From contig NZ_CP090640.1 in assembly GCF_029633825.1 (NCBI RefSeq), positions 2,232,001-2,296,000 of the forward strand: a stretch of DNA of 64,000 nucleotides, in the 5' to 3' direction. Numbering within the stretch: position 1 is the stretch's first letter; each line of letters starts with the position of its first letter. Shown here one piece after another: positions 36,578 through 46,141 of the stretch. Source of the stretch: Burkholderia contaminans. GTDB lineage: Bacteria; Pseudomonadota; Gammaproteobacteria; Burkholderiales; Burkholderiaceae. The notes under the pieces are model-generated. The model did no database searches and was not told the origin of the DNA. It was given only the letters and a program-made list of their open reading frames with translations. The position numbers and the translations under genes were made by a program.

Positions 36578-37447
36578 TCAGTGCGCGGCGTGCGCCACCG
36601 GCGGCTGGTCCGCGCGCTGCGCGGCCCGTTCATCGACCAGACGGCCGCGCGCGGACAGCCGCAGCCAGTGCCGCAGCGCGATCAGCGCGCCGATCACGCT
36701 CATCATCGAACCCGGAATCCACAGCAGCAGGCCGCCGATCTGCTGGTCGCGCAGCGGGCTGAGCCACGTGAACGCGCGTCCGCAGATCGAGTAGATCGGA
36801 TACAGCTCGTGCGGCGTGAAGAAGATCAGCGCGCCGAGCGCGATCTGCGGCGGGATCGCCGCGACGACGATCAGGATCCGGCGGCCCGGCGACAGCCGTG
36901 CGGGCGGCGCGGGCCGCGGATCGACGACGAGCCACCAGAACAGCAGCCCGTCGATCACCATGCTCCAGTTCATCACGCGATAGAGACGCCAGTCGAGCAT
37001 CGCGATGAAGTGAATCGGCGACAGCAGCCAGAAATAGATCAGCCCGACGAACAGCACGACCGCGACGACGGGATGGAACACCAGGTTGAGCGTCGCGCGC
37101 ACGGGCGCCCACGCGAGCGCGGGGCGCACGAAACGCTGCCGCCAGCGAAACGGAATGCCCGCGCGAATCGACGCGCCCGGATACGACAGCGCGATGAAGA
37201 ACGGCCCGAGGTGGTGCAGCACCAGATGCTGCGCGCGGTGCAGGAAGAACTCGTGCTCGAAGAAATAGTCGAGCCGTGTATGCAGTGCGATGTAGAGCGC
37301 CGTCAGCCCGAACCAGAACGAGAACTGCCGCAGCGGTGACACCTTCGCCTTCTTCGCGCCGCGTGCGAACAGCACGGCGGCGGTCAGTACCGCGATCACC
37401 ACGGTGGGCGACGGTTCCCACGGATCGAGCCAGTACAGGACGTTCAT
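36578..37447 (-). CDS. Caa3-type cytochrome oxidase assembly factor, CtaG-like membrane protein
   Basis: A 289-residue membrane protein of the Caa3_CtaG family with seven or so hydrophobic helices, and conserved His-rich turns (RAQHLVLHHLGP, SPIHFIAMLDW). Family members support assembly of the Cu-containing cytochrome oxidase. It lies downstream of PCuAC and SCO genes on the same strand, which supports a role in Cu delivery to oxidase. Confidence 0.87.
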   Translation of the reverse strand: MNVLYWLDPWEPSPTVVIAVLTAAVLFARGAKKAKVSPLRQFSFWFGLTALYIALHTRLDYFFEHEFFLHRAQHLVLHHLGPFFIALSYPGASIRAGIPFRWRQRFVRPALAWAPVRATLNLVFHPVVAVVLFVGLIYFWLLSPIHFIAMLDWRLYRVMNWSMVIDGLLFWWLVVDPRPAPPARLSPGRRILIVVAAIPPQIALGALIFFTPHELYPIYSICGRAFTWLSPLRDQQIGGLLLWIPGSMMSVIGALIALRHWLRLSARGRLVDERAAQRADQPPVAHAAH

Positions 37448-37457
37448 CGCGCGCGCA

Positions 37458-37904
37458 TCACTTCGCCTGGGCCGGCGACTTCACGGCGAACGGCGCATCG
37501 ACCGTTTCGCCGTCGGAGAACTTCAGGCGCAGGTGCACGGTGTCGCCCGGCTTGATCGCGTGCTTCGGCTCCTCGAGCATGAAGTGATAGCCGCCCGGCG
37601 CGATGTCGACCTTGCCGCGCGCGGGGATCGTCAGCTTGTCGACCATTTCCATTTTCTGCGTCGAACCGTTCGAGACGGTCTGGTGCAGCATCGCCATCCC
37701 GTAGTCGGGGCTGTCGACGTCGACGAGATCGACCGGCTTGTCGCTCGTGTTCACGAGCGTCACGTAGCCGCCGGCCGGCAGCTTGTTCGGCAGCCAGCGC
37801 ACCCACGCGTTCTGTGCGGTGATCGCGCCGGCGGCATACGCGTGGGCGCCTGCGCACAGCGCGGCGAGGAGGGCGAGCGTCTTGAGGGTCGTTTTCGTTT
37901 TCAT
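37458..37904 (-). CDS. Periplasmic copper chaperone PCu(A)C
   Basis: A 148-residue protein with a signal peptide (about residues 1-25). The copper site of the family, H-M-x10-M-x21-H-x-M, is visible in MLHQTVSNG, KMEMV and GGYHFMLEEP. It hands Cu(I) to the CuA centre of cytochrome oxidase, often with SCO, the next gene upstream. Only 10 bases separate it from the CtaG-like gene. Confidence 0.93.
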   Translation of the reverse strand: MKTKTTLKTLALLAALCAGAHAYAAGAITAQNAWVRWLPNKLPAGGYVTLVNTSDKPVDLVDVDSPDYGMAMLHQTVSNGSTQKMEMVDKLTIPARGKVDIAPGGYHFMLEEPKHAIKPGDTVHLRLKFSDGETVDAPFAVKSPAQAK

Positions 37905-37916
37905 GTCGGGATGAAT

Positions 37917-38552
37917 TCAGGTAGTGGAGGCGGTGTCGATGATCCGGCGCACATCGGCGGCGATGGCGTCGGGCGAGTCGCGGTCGGTCGCAAGCAGGCG
38001 GGCGCGGCCGCTCGCGTCGAAGATGTAGACGGCCGAGCTGTGCGTGACTTCGTAGCCGCCGGACGGATCGCGCTTCTCCATCTGGTATGCGACGCGATAG
38101 CGCTTCGCGAGCGATTCGATCTGGCGATCGGTGCCGGTCAGGCCGCGTGCATGCGCGGCGTCGAATGCGGCGACATACGATTGCATTGCCTGCGGCGTGT
38201 CGCGCGCAGGGTCGACCGAGACGAACAGGATGCGCACGTTGCTTGCCTTCGGGCCGAGCTTCGCCAGCACCTCCATCAGCCGCGCCATCGTTTCGGGACA
38301 GACATCGGGGCAGTGCGTATAGCCGAAGTAGACGAGCGAGACCTGGCCGTGGAATGCATCGGCGTCGACGGGGTGGCCGTCGCCGCCCGTCAGCGTGAAC
38401 GACAGGTCGGGCAGGTGGCCGGTGACGTTGGTCAGGTTCCAGCGCGGCTCGTCGTGCGTGCACGCGGCGAGCGCCACGGCGGCGGCGAGGGCCGCGGCCG
38501 TGCGGATGAGGCGGGAAAAGCGCCGGTGCGGCGTGGTGCAGGCAGACGACAT
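37917..38552 (-). CDS. SCO family copper chaperone (lipoprotein)
   Basis: A 211-residue SCO1/SenC protein. The N-terminus has a lipobox (LAAC), so it is membrane-tethered in the periplasm. The thioredoxin-like fold holds the CPDVC copper/redox motif and the ligand His of EVTHSS. It starts the SCO-PCuAC-CtaG operon for CuA assembly. The 12 bases to PCuAC indicate one mRNA. Confidence 0.93.
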   Translation of the reverse strand: MSSACTTPHRRFSRLIRTAAALAAAVALAACTHDEPRWNLTNVTGHLPDLSFTLTGGDGHPVDADAFHGQVSLVYFGYTHCPDVCPETMARLMEVLAKLGPKASNVRILFVSVDPARDTPQAMQSYVAAFDAAHARGLTGTDRQIESLAKRYRVAYQMEKRDPSGGYEVTHSSAVYIFDASGRARLLATDRDSPDAIAADVRRIIDTASTT

Positions 38553-38834
38553 CCTGGGGCTCGATCGGACGGAAGGTTGACCGGCCGGCGCGGTGCCATG
38601 CGTCGCGCGGCAGGCGGTTGCGACTGTAGCGCAATTCGCGCGCCCGCGTCCTTTCGAAACCCGTACGCCGCGGGCGAGCGGGGCAATATGTCGCAGTTGA
38701 CGCAGGCGGCAGCGCCATGCCGGCGCCGCGCCGGTTTCGCCCATCTCGATGCGCAGGCGCGGTAAGATGCGCACAATTCCATTCGCGCAGCGGCCGCCCG
38801 GCGTTTGCCGGCCGACCCTCACACTATCGAGTCG

Positions 38835-39587
38835 ATGCAATCCGTTCCGGCTTCCCTGTCCCTGACCGACACCGCGTTCTTCTTCGACTTCGACGGCACG
38901 CTCGTCGAACTGGCGCCGACGCCCGACAGCATTCATGTTCCGCCGTCGCTGCTGACGCTGCTCGACGAGCTGCAGCGCCGCTCGCACGGCGCGGTCGCGA
39001 TCGTGTCCGGGCGCGGCATCGACAATATCGACACGTTCCTGAAGATGCCCGGCATGCCGATCGCCGGCCTGCACGGTGCAGAGCGCCGCGATGCGAACGG
39101 CGACACGCAGCGCATCGGCTTCAACGACGAACGCCTGCTGCGCATCGAGCGCGAGCTGGCGGCCGTCGTCGACCGTCATCCGGGCATGCTGCTCGAAATC
39201 AAGGGCGCGGCCGTCGCGCTGCACTATCGCAACGCGCCCGAGCGCGAGGCGGCGGCGCGCGCGGCCACCGAGCGCCTCGTCGCCGACTATGCCGATGCGT
39301 ATGTGCTGCAGCCGGGCAAGATGGTGTTCGAGATCAAGCCGAAAGGCGTCGACAAGGGGCGCGCGCTCGCTGCGTTCCTCGACGAGCCGCCGTTTGCCGG
39401 CCGTGTGCCGGTATTCGCGGGCGACGACCTGACCGACGAGAAGGGCTTCGCGGTGGTCAACGCGCGCGGCGGGCTGTCGATCAAGGTCGGCGCGGGCGAG
39501 ACGTCCGCCCGCACGCGGCTCGATTCGGTCGACGCGCTGCATGAGCAGATCGCGCGCTGGCTCGGTGCGGAGCAGCCGGACGCATGA
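38835..39587 (+). CDS. otsB: Trehalose-6-phosphate phosphatase
   Basis: A 250-residue HAD-family phosphatase. Motif I is FDFDGTLVE, motif III-IV lies in GDDLTDEKGF, and AGLHGAERRD is typical of OtsB. It hydrolyses trehalose-6-phosphate to the osmoprotectant trehalose. otsA overlaps its end by 4 bases. A 282-base gap to the divergent SCO gene holds its promoter, not clearly recognised. Confidence 0.95.
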   Translation: MQSVPASLSLTDTAFFFDFDGTLVELAPTPDSIHVPPSLLTLLDELQRRSHGAVAIVSGRGIDNIDTFLKMPGMPIAGLHGAERRDANGDTQRIGFNDERLLRIERELAAVVDRHPGMLLEIKGAAVALHYRNAPEREAAARAATERLVADYADAYVLQPGKMVFEIKPKGVDKGRALAAFLDEPPFAGRVPVFAGDDLTDEKGFAVVNARGGLSIKVGAGETSARTRLDSVDALHEQIARWLGAEQPDA

Positions 39588-40963
39588 GTCGCCTCATCAT
39601 TGTTTCAAACCGCGTCGCGCCGATTTCGGAAGGCGAACCGGCGGCGGGCGGTCTCGCGATCGGCGTCTACGATGCGCTGAAGGAGACGGGCGGCATGTGG
39701 TTCGGCTGGAGCGGCGAGGTCGTCGCGTCCGGCGCGCCGCAGATCCGCGTCGAGGAGCACGGGCCGGTCACGTTCGCCACCATCGGCCTGTCGCGGCGCG
39801 ACTACGACCAGTATTACCGCGGCTTCTCGAACGCGACGCTGTGGCCGGCGTTTCACTACCGCACCGACCTGATCCAGTACGACCGTCACGAGTTCGAAGG
39901 CTACAGCCGCGTGAACGTGTGGCTCGCCCAGCAGCTCGTGCCGCTGCTGCAGGACGACGACGTGATCTGGGTGCACGACTATCACCTGATCCCGTTCGCG
40001 CGCGCACTGCGCGCGGCCGGCGTGAAGAATCGCATCGGCTTCTTCCTGCACATCCCGTTTCCGGCTGCGCAGGTGCTCGTCAGCGTGCCGCCGCATCGCG
40101 ACCTCGTCGAGTCGCTGTGCGCGTTCGACCTGCTCGGTTTCCAGACCGAACCCGACCTGCGCGCATTCTGCGACTACATCGAATCGGAGGCGGACGGCGC
40201 GATCGAGCGCGACGGCCACCTGGCGACGGTGCGAGCATTCGGCCGGACGCTGCGCGCGGCCGCGTATCCGATCGGCGTGCATCCGGACGAGATCGCGTCG
40301 CTCGCGCAGGCCGGCGAGCACGGCAAGGCGGTGCGCACGCTCGCGACCTCGCTGCGCGGCCGCAAGCTGATCATGAGCGTCGACCGGCTCGATTATTCGA
40401 AGGGGCTCGTCGAGCGCTTCCGTGCGTTCGAGAAGCTGCTCGAGCACGAGCCGTCGCATCGCAATCGCGTGTCGTTCCTGCAGATCGCGCCGTCGACCCG
40501 CGCGGAGCTGCGCGCGTACCAGGACATCCGCCTGCAGCTCGAAGGGGAGTCCGGGCGCATCAACGGACGCTTCGCCGAGCTCGACTGGGCGCCGATCCTC
40601 TATATCCATCGCCAGTACGACCGCCAGCTGCTTGCCGCGCTGTACCGGCTCGCGCGGGTCGGCTACGTGACGCCGCTGCGCGACGGGATGAACCTCGTCG
40701 CGAAGGAGTACGTATCCGCGCAGAACCCGGAGGATCCGGGCGTGCTCGTGCTGTCGCGCTTCGCGGGCGCCGCACGCGAGCTGACGGGAGCGCTGATCGT
40801 CAATCCGATCGATATCGACGGGATGGCCGATGCGCTGTCGCAGGCGCTGACGATGCCGCTCGCCGAACGGCGTGCGCGTTATACGGACATGATCGCGCAG
40901 CTTCGCGAGAACAACGTGTCGGTGTGGCGCGACAACTTCCTGCGCGATCTGCAGCACGCGTAA
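39584..40963 (+). CDS. otsA: Trehalose-6-phosphate synthase
   Basis: A 459-residue GT20 enzyme that joins UDP-glucose and glucose-6-phosphate. N-terminal [28 protein letters not shown] and DRLDYSKGL motifs are intact, with the donor-binding C-terminal [12 protein letters not shown]. Being coupled to otsB, both steps are made in step. Confidence 0.96.
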   Translation: MSRLIIVSNRVAPISEGEPAAGGLAIGVYDALKETGGMWFGWSGEVVASGAPQIRVEEHGPVTFATIGLSRRDYDQYYRGFSNATLWPAFHYRTDLIQYDRHEFEGYSRVNVWLAQQLVPLLQDDDVIWVHDYHLIPFARALRAAGVKNRIGFFLHIPFPAAQVLVSVPPHRDLVESLCAFDLLGFQTEPDLRAFCDYIESEADGAIERDGHLATVRAFGRTLRAAAYPIGVHPDEIASLAQAGEHGKAVRTLATSLRGRKLIMSVDRLDYSKGLVERFRAFEKLLEHEPSHRNRVSFLQIAPSTRAELRAYQDIRLQLEGESGRINGRFAELDWAPILYIHRQYDRQLLAALYRLARVGYVTPLRDGMNLVAKEYVSAQNPEDPGVLVLSRFAGAARELTGALIVNPIDIDGMADALSQALTMPLAERRARYTDMIAQLRENNVSVWRDNFLRDLQHA

Positions 40964-40984
40964 CCGACGGTTCATCGAGCAATG

Positions 40985-41020
40985 AAAAAGCCGCAGTGCG
41001 TCGCGCACTGCGGCTTTTTT
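40985..41020. terminator. Bidirectional terminator between otsA and ABC exporter
   Basis: AAAAAGCCGCAGTGCG...CGCACTGCGGCTTTTTT makes a long stem with T runs on both strands, fit to end both converging genes. Confidence 0.9.
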
Positions 41021-41040
41021 GTCGGCTGCGGGCCGGTATG

Positions 41041-42954
41041 TCAGGCCACGCGTTCGCCGGTCGGCGTGCTGCCGTCGGGGGCCGGGTGGTGGCGGCCGTG
41101 CTGTTTGGCGAGCAGGTCGCGGTACAGGCCGGGGCGGTTGCGCAGCACGTCGGGCGCGCCGTCGTCGATCACCTTGCCGTTGTTCATCACGATGATCCGG
41201 TCGAAGTTGCGCAGCGTCGACAGGCGGTGGGCGATCGCGATCACCGTGCGGCCGACCATCAGGCGGTCGAGCGCGCTCTGGATCGCTTCCTCGGACGCGC
41301 TGTCGAGTGCGGACGTCGCTTCGTCGAGCAGCAGGATCGGCGCATCCTTCAGGATCGCGCGCGCGATCGCGATACGCTGGCGCTGGCCGCCCGACAGCTT
41401 GACGCCGCGGTCGCCGACGATCGTGTCATAGCCTTCCGGCATCGCTTCGATGAATTCCGCGCAGCGGGCGTCGCGCGCGGCGGCGAGCACTTCGTCACGG
41501 GTCGCTTCGGGGCGACCGTACGCGATATTGTCGTAGATCGTCCGGTGCAGCAGCGAGATGTCCTGCGGCACGAGCGCGATCGCCTGGCGCAGGCTGTCCT
41601 GCGTGATCGTCTTCACGTCCTGGCCGTCGACCTTCACGGCGCCGTCCTGCGTGTCGTAGAAGCGCTGCAGCAGCGCGAGCACGGTCGACTTGCCGGCGCC
41701 CGACTTGCCGATCAGGCCGACGCGCTGGCCCGGCTCGATATGGAGGTCGAAGTGGTCGAGGATCGCGCGGCGGTGCGGATACGCGAACGTCACGCGCTCG
41801 AAATCGACGCGGCCGCCCTTGGCCGACAGCGGTTGCGCGTCGGAGCGGTCAGGCATCCCGTGCGGCTCGAGCAGCGTTTTCACCGCTTCGGACAGGCGCG
41901 CGATGTGCTGCGTGACGTCGACGAGCGCGACCGCGAGATCGCGCGTGCCGTGCAGGATCGTGAAGCCGAGCGAGCTGACGAGCACGATGTCGCCCGACGT
42001 CGCGCGGCCCTGGTCCCACAGCCACAGGGCCCAGCCGAGCAGGCCGGCGGACAGCATCGCGGTGATCACCGCGTGCAGCAGGCGCAGCTTCTCGAGATAG
42101 AGCAGGCTCTGCTGGCGCGCATCCATCTCGGCCTTGACCGTTGCGCCGAAGCGCTTCTGTTCGCGCAGCGTCATCCCGAACGCGCGCACGAGGCCCATGT
42201 TGCCGATCACGTCGACGAGCTCGCCGTCGACCGCCGCAGCCTTCGCCGCAAACGCGTGGTGGCGCGCCGAGCCGCGCCCGGCCAGCTTGAACAGCACGAC
42301 GGAGAGCACTGCGGAGCAGCCGAGCAGGCCGGCGGCCATCATCGGATTGACGACGATGATCATCAGGATCGCGCCCATCACCGCGATGCACGGCGGCAGC
42401 ACGTTCCACGCCATCGTGTTCTCCGACGTGTAGACGGCGTTCGACGTGGCCGTGATGCGGCTCGCGAGCGTGCCGGGCTGCTTTTCCGCGTAGTAGGTGG
42501 GCGAATGGCCGATCAGGTACTGGAACAGGTCGCGCCGCAGATCGCCGGTGACCGCGACGAACGTGTGCGCGGCGAACCAGCCGCCGACGCGCCACAGCAG
42601 GTTGTCGGCCGCGATCAGCCCGACGAGCAGCGCGAATGCGCTCCACAGCGGGCCGGGGTGATGCCGCCCGGTCGCCAGCACGTCGATCAGGTGCTTGATC
42701 GCGTATTGCGAGCCGAGCGCGCAGCCGACGGCGGCCAGCACGCTGCAGAGCACGATCAGGTGGGCGACAGGATGCAGGCGGATGTAGCGGAACAGGAACG
42801 CAATCGGTCGATGCGCGTAGCTCGACAGCTTCGCGTTGTGGGCGTTGCGCTGGGCAGGGGTGAGAGATTCCAAAATATGCGTGCGGTGATTCGGTGAGTG
42901 AGCGTGGCGGCTGGGTCGCAGGCCGGCGTTCGCCCGGACTGAATAATCCGGCAT
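41041..42954 (-). CDS. ABC exporter, fused permease and ATPase
   Basis: A type IV ABC half-transporter of about 637 residues from ATG 42954. Six membrane helices fill about residues 50-350, and the ATPase carries Walker A GKSGAGKST, signature LSGGQRQR and Walker B ILLLDEATSALD. It resembles MsbA/ABCB lipid or drug exporters. A TTG at 42873 (ESLTPAQRNAHN) is an alternative start; neither has a clear ribosome-binding site. Substrate is unknown. Confidence 0.88.
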   Translation of the reverse strand: MPDYSVRANAGLRPSRHAHSPNHRTHILESLTPAQRNAHNAKLSSYAHRPIAFLFRYIRLHPVAHLIVLCSVLAAVGCALGSQYAIKHLIDVLATGRHHPGPLWSAFALLVGLIAADNLLWRVGGWFAAHTFVAVTGDLRRDLFQYLIGHSPTYYAEKQPGTLASRITATSNAVYTSENTMAWNVLPPCIAVMGAILMIIVVNPMMAAGLLGCSAVLSVVLFKLAGRGSARHHAFAAKAAAVDGELVDVIGNMGLVRAFGMTLREQKRFGATVKAEMDARQQSLLYLEKLRLLHAVITAMLSAGLLGWALWLWDQGRATSGDIVLVSSLGFTILHGTRDLAVALVDVTQHIARLSEAVKTLLEPHGMPDRSDAQPLSAKGGRVDFERVTFAYPHRRAILDHFDLHIEPGQRVGLIGKSGAGKSTVLALLQRFYDTQDGAVKVDGQDVKTITQDSLRQAIALVPQDISLLHRTIYDNIAYGRPEATRDEVLAAARDARCAEFIEAMPEGYDTIVGDRGVKLSGGQRQRIAIARAILKDAPILLLDEATSALDSASEEAIQSALDRLMVGRTVIAIAHRLSTLRNFDRIIVMNNGKVIDDGAPDVLRNRPGLYRDLLAKQHGRHHPAPDGSTPTGERVA

Positions 42955-43153
42955 TGTAAACAAGCCCGCGTGTCGCGCTGCGCGAATCTTGCCTTGGCCA
43001 GGGGCTCGCGGTCGATTTTGAGATAAAATCCGGCATCCCGTCCTGCCTCATGTGCCGGAATCACGCTGCCGGCGGTCACGGGGTCAAGGAATGCCAAAAG
43101 GGCCTTCCACTCTAGAACGGACACCCAAGTCCGCGGGTTGCAAAGTGTTGCAC

Positions 43154-43166
43154 CTTTGTAACAAAG
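43154..43166. promoter_or_regulatory. Dyad CTTTGT-A-ACAAAG in the gap before the GT4 gene
   Basis: A perfect 6-base dyad in the 482-base gap between the divergent ABC exporter and GT4 genes. It is unusually AT-rich for this genome and could be a regulator-binding site for either gene. Confidence 0.4.
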
Positions 43167-43343
43167 TAAAGTGTTTGAAATGTTGTGCGCCGTATCGGGA
43201 TTAACCCTAGATAATCGGCTCCGGGTTCGATTCCAGGTTTTTTACGAACCCCTGTCAACGGGTCTTCGTTTCAAACGTTCTATGCCTGTCGCGTCGCCGA
43301 CGCTCCTTGAGCAGCGCGGGTTTGACGCCCCCGGCAGGCTGAT

Positions 43344-43362
43344 TCGTCCGATCTTCGGACGA
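43344..43362 (+). promoter_or_regulatory. Leader hairpin upstream of GT4 gene
   Basis: TCGTCCGA-TCT-TCGGACGA is a perfect 8-base stem, 74 bases before the GT4 start. No T run follows. It may be part of a structured leader. Confidence 0.4.
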
Positions 43363-43436
43363 CACGCATCCAGCCCGGACCGCCGGCAGGTTGCCGACCC
43401 ATACCTGGTTTTTAGCCGATTTTTTAGGAGTTACGC

Positions 43437-44501
43437 ATGCGAATCGCCCAAATCGCTCCGTTGCACGAAGCGGTGCCCCCGAAACTGTACGGTGGTACCG
43501 AGCGAGTGGTGTCCTACCTCACCGAAGCGCTCGTCGAGATGGGGCATGACGTCACGCTCTTCGCGAGCGGCGATTCGCAAACCTCCGCGAAGCTCGAAGC
43601 CTGCTGGCCGCAGGCGCTGCGCCTCGACCCGACGATCCGCGACGTGATGGCTCCGCACATGCTGCTCCTCGAGCAGGTGCGCCGCCGCGCGGAAGAGTTC
43701 GATGTCCTGCACTGCCACATCGACTACTACCCGTTCTCGCTGTTCTCGCGCCAGCCGGTCCCGCATCTGACGACGATGCACGGCCGTCTCGACCTGCCGG
43801 AACTGCAGCCGATCTTCAACGCATTCAGCGACGTGCCGGTCGTGTCGATCTCCGACAACCAGCGCATCCCGCTGCCGCAGGCGAACTGGCTGTCGACCGT
43901 CTACCACGGCCTGCCGGAAAACCTGCTGACGCCGATCCCGAACGTGAAGCCGAGCTACCTCGCGTTCCTGGGCCGCATCTCGCCCGAGAAGCGCGTCGAC
44001 ACGGCGATCCGTATCGCCGAGCAGGCCGGCCTGCCGATCAAGATCGCCGCGAAGCTCGACAAGGCTGACCGCGCGTACTACGAAGAGAAGATCAAGCCGC
44101 TGTTCGCGCTGCCGCACGTCGAGTACATCGGCGAAATCAGCGAGTCCGAAAAGACCGAATTCCTCGGCAACGCGCACGCGCTGCTGTTCCCGATCGACTG
44201 GCCGGAGCCCTTCGGCCTGGTGATGATCGAGGCGATGGCTTGCGGCACGCCGGTGATCGCGTTCAAGCGCGGCTCGGTGCCGGAAGTGATCGACAACGGC
44301 GTGTCGGGCTTCGTCGTCGAAGACGAGCTGTCGGCGGTTGCCGCGCTCAAGCGCCTCGATACGCTGCCGCGCGAGAAGGTCCGCGCTGCATTCGAAGCCC
44401 GCTTCTCGTCGAAGGTGATGGCGCAGAACTACGTGAAGGGCTACGAGGAACTGCTGCGCCAGAAGCGCCGCACGGTGCTCCGCGAAGTCAACGCAAGCTG
44501 A
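43437..44501 (+). CDS. Glycosyltransferase family 4
   Basis: A 354-residue GT-B glycosyltransferase. The N-terminal acceptor domain begins MRIAQIAPLHEAVPPKLYGGTERVV; the donor domain has FLGRISPEKRVDTAI, and the GT4 signature EPFGLVMIEAMACGTPVIAF. A clear TAGGAG (43426-43431) precedes the ATG. Sugar and acceptor are unknown; a surface polysaccharide or glycolipid is likely for the family. Confidence 0.92.
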   Translation: MRIAQIAPLHEAVPPKLYGGTERVVSYLTEALVEMGHDVTLFASGDSQTSAKLEACWPQALRLDPTIRDVMAPHMLLLEQVRRRAEEFDVLHCHIDYYPFSLFSRQPVPHLTTMHGRLDLPELQPIFNAFSDVPVVSISDNQRIPLPQANWLSTVYHGLPENLLTPIPNVKPSYLAFLGRISPEKRVDTAIRIAEQAGLPIKIAAKLDKADRAYYEEKIKPLFALPHVEYIGEISESEKTEFLGNAHALLFPIDWPEPFGLVMIEAMACGTPVIAFKRGSVPEVIDNGVSGFVVEDELSAVAALKRLDTLPREKVRAAFEARFSSKVMAQNYVKGYEELLRQKRRTVLREVNAS

Positions 44502-44542
44502 TTGCGGGCCGCCGCGGCGCTGCGGCGCGCGGCTTGCCAACG

Positions 44543-44571
44543 ACGCCCCGTCCGGGTTCCCGGCGGGGCGT
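44543..44571 (+). terminator. Terminator-like hairpin after GT4 gene
   Basis: ACGCCCCG-T-CCGGG-TT-CCCGG-CGGGGCGT forms 13 pairs with one bulge. The T run is weak (TTGT), so it may need Rho. Confidence 0.55.
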
Positions 44572-44738
44572 TGTCACATCCGCGGCGCGGATCTGTTGTA
44601 TTCTCGCCGCGCCCGACGCCGCGAACGGCCCCCGAAGCGGCCCGGCAGGGCATCCGTCCGTCTGTCCAGACGGTAATGTCCCTATAATGGCCGTGCCGTG
44701 AAATCCGGCCCCGCACGAATATCCAGAGGAGAGCAGTC

Positions 44739-45545
44739 TTGGCGAGAACGAAATCCACGCGCGCAGCGCCGGCCCCCGGCGCCGGTGTGATCTTCGCGTT
44801 GCGTGCGATCGGTCTCGTGCTGCTCGCGCGCTGGCTGTTCTCGATGTCCCAGATGGGCTACCGCTCGTCGCTGTCGGCGATGGTGTCGTCGCCCTGGGCC
44901 TTCGTCTACCTCCTGCTGATCTTCCTGTTGCTCGCGCTGCCGGGCGCCGTCGCGCGCGCCGAACGGCCGTTCCATCCGCTGCCGCAGTGGCTGCGCCAGG
45001 CACTGCGCGTCTTTGCGCTGATCGGTTTCCTGTTCGCCGTGTGGTCGATCGGCATGTTCGTCTGGGTGGACGGCTGGCGCCTCGCGCTGCATGCGGTGAC
45101 GGCGACCAACGGCTGGCTCGTCGCCGCGCCGGCGCTTTATGCGGCGATCGTGTGGATCTGCCGCCCGCGGCCGCTGTGGCGGACCAACGTGGCTGCCCGC
45201 CGCTTCGCGGTCGGCCGTTATGCGATTTCGCTCGACGTGCTGACGCGCACTGCAATCGTGTGGATGGAAAGCCGCAAGGTCGGCCAGTACGATGCGCGCG
45301 AACTGTCGGTGCGCTGGCCCGGCCGGGCGGCGCCTGCCGCAGCCGAGGGTGCAGCGGACGCACAGCCGGCCGTCGTGCCGCCGCGCCGCGGCAGCTTCTT
45401 CAATCGACCGAAGGTCGAACTGCTGTGGGATTCGCCGGCGGCCGTCGGCCATAACCGGCAGATCGTCATGCGTGCGCCGCTCGCGACCGAAGGCGACCGC
45501 GTCGCGGTGCTCGCGCTCGACGCCGCGCTCAAACAGATCGTCTGA
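44739..45545 (+). CDS. Membrane protein of unknown function
   Basis: A 268-residue protein with a probable TTG start after GAGGAGAG. Four hydrophobic helices are visible (about 17-35, 50-70, 88-108, 120-140), then a hydrophilic half, with an Ala-rich linker near 190-215. I do not recognise a family. It stands 39 bases before the DUF2214 gene, possibly in one operon. Confidence 0.7.
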   Translation: MARTKSTRAAPAPGAGVIFALRAIGLVLLARWLFSMSQMGYRSSLSAMVSSPWAFVYLLLIFLLLALPGAVARAERPFHPLPQWLRQALRVFALIGFLFAVWSIGMFVWVDGWRLALHAVTATNGWLVAAPALYAAIVWICRPRPLWRTNVAARRFAVGRYAISLDVLTRTAIVWMESRKVGQYDARELSVRWPGRAAPAAAEGAADAQPAVVPPRRGSFFNRPKVELLWDSPAAVGHNRQIVMRAPLATEGDRVAVLALDAALKQIV

Positions 45546-45584
45546 CAAGTCCCGCGCGCGGCAGGCGGGCGACAAGGAGGCGTG

Positions 45585-46049
45585 ATGATCGTCCGCTGGT
45601 TGCTGGCTGCCATTCACCTGAGTGCGTTCGGCGTCGCGTTTGCCGCGATCGCGGGGCGTAACCGCGCGTTGCGCCGGCTCGTCGCGTCGGCGCAGGCGGC
45701 TGATTTGCCCGGCGTATTCAAGGCGGATGCCGCGTGGGGGCTATCGGCGCTCGTGCTGATCGTGACGGGCCTGATGCGTGCGTTCGGCGGTTTCGAGAAG
45801 GGTTCCGCGTATTACCTGCACGAACCGCTCTTTCACCTGAAGATGACCGCGCTCGTGCTGATCCTGCTGCTTGAGGTCGTGCCGATGCTCGGGCTGATCC
45901 GGTGGCGCGCCGCCGCGCGGCAGCAGCAGATGCCCGATCTCGACCGTGCGCGCACCTATGTGCGGATCGGCCATTGGCAGGCGGTGCTGGTGATCGTCAT
46001 CGTGTTCGCCGCGTCGGGGATGGCGCGGGGGATTGGGCTGGCCGGCTAG
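45585..46049 (+). CDS. DUF2214 family membrane protein
   Basis: A 154-residue protein with four hydrophobic helices (about 2-22, 50-70, 85-105, 130-148) and the family pattern around KADAAWGLSALVLIVTGLMRAF and FHLKMTALVLILLLE. Function is unknown. AAGGAGG at 45574-45580 favours ATG 45585 over the overlapping GTG at 45582. Confidence 0.8.
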   Translation: MIVRWLLAAIHLSAFGVAFAAIAGRNRALRRLVASAQAADLPGVFKADAAWGLSALVLIVTGLMRAFGGFEKGSAYYLHEPLFHLKMTALVLILLLEVVPMLGLIRWRAAARQQQMPDLDRARTYVRIGHWQAVLVIVIVFAASGMARGIGLAG

Positions 46050-46082
46050 GCGCGGCCGGCTAGGCGTGGCGGGCTAGGCCTG
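46041..46082. repeat. 14-base tandem repeat, three copies
   Basis: Units GCCGGCTAGGCGCG, GCCGGCTAGGCGTG and GCGGGCTAGGCCTG follow one another. The first covers the DUF2214 stop codon (TAG at 46047-46049), and the others repeat the same TAG out to 46077. Confidence 0.8.
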
Positions 46083-46141
46083 CCCGGGCAGGTGCGGTCC
46101 AGGCTCGACCGGGCGACCCTGCCGCCCGGTCCGTCCCGCAC

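Noticed and set aside
39541..42897. A plus-strand open frame over 1100 codons across otsA and the ABC exporter
   Set aside because: It overlaps two clear genes and has no family likeness; a composition artefact.
43220..43240. A tRNA T-arm-like string (GGTTCGATTCC)
   Set aside because: No acceptor stem, D-arm or anticodon arm can be fitted upstream; chance or a remnant at best.
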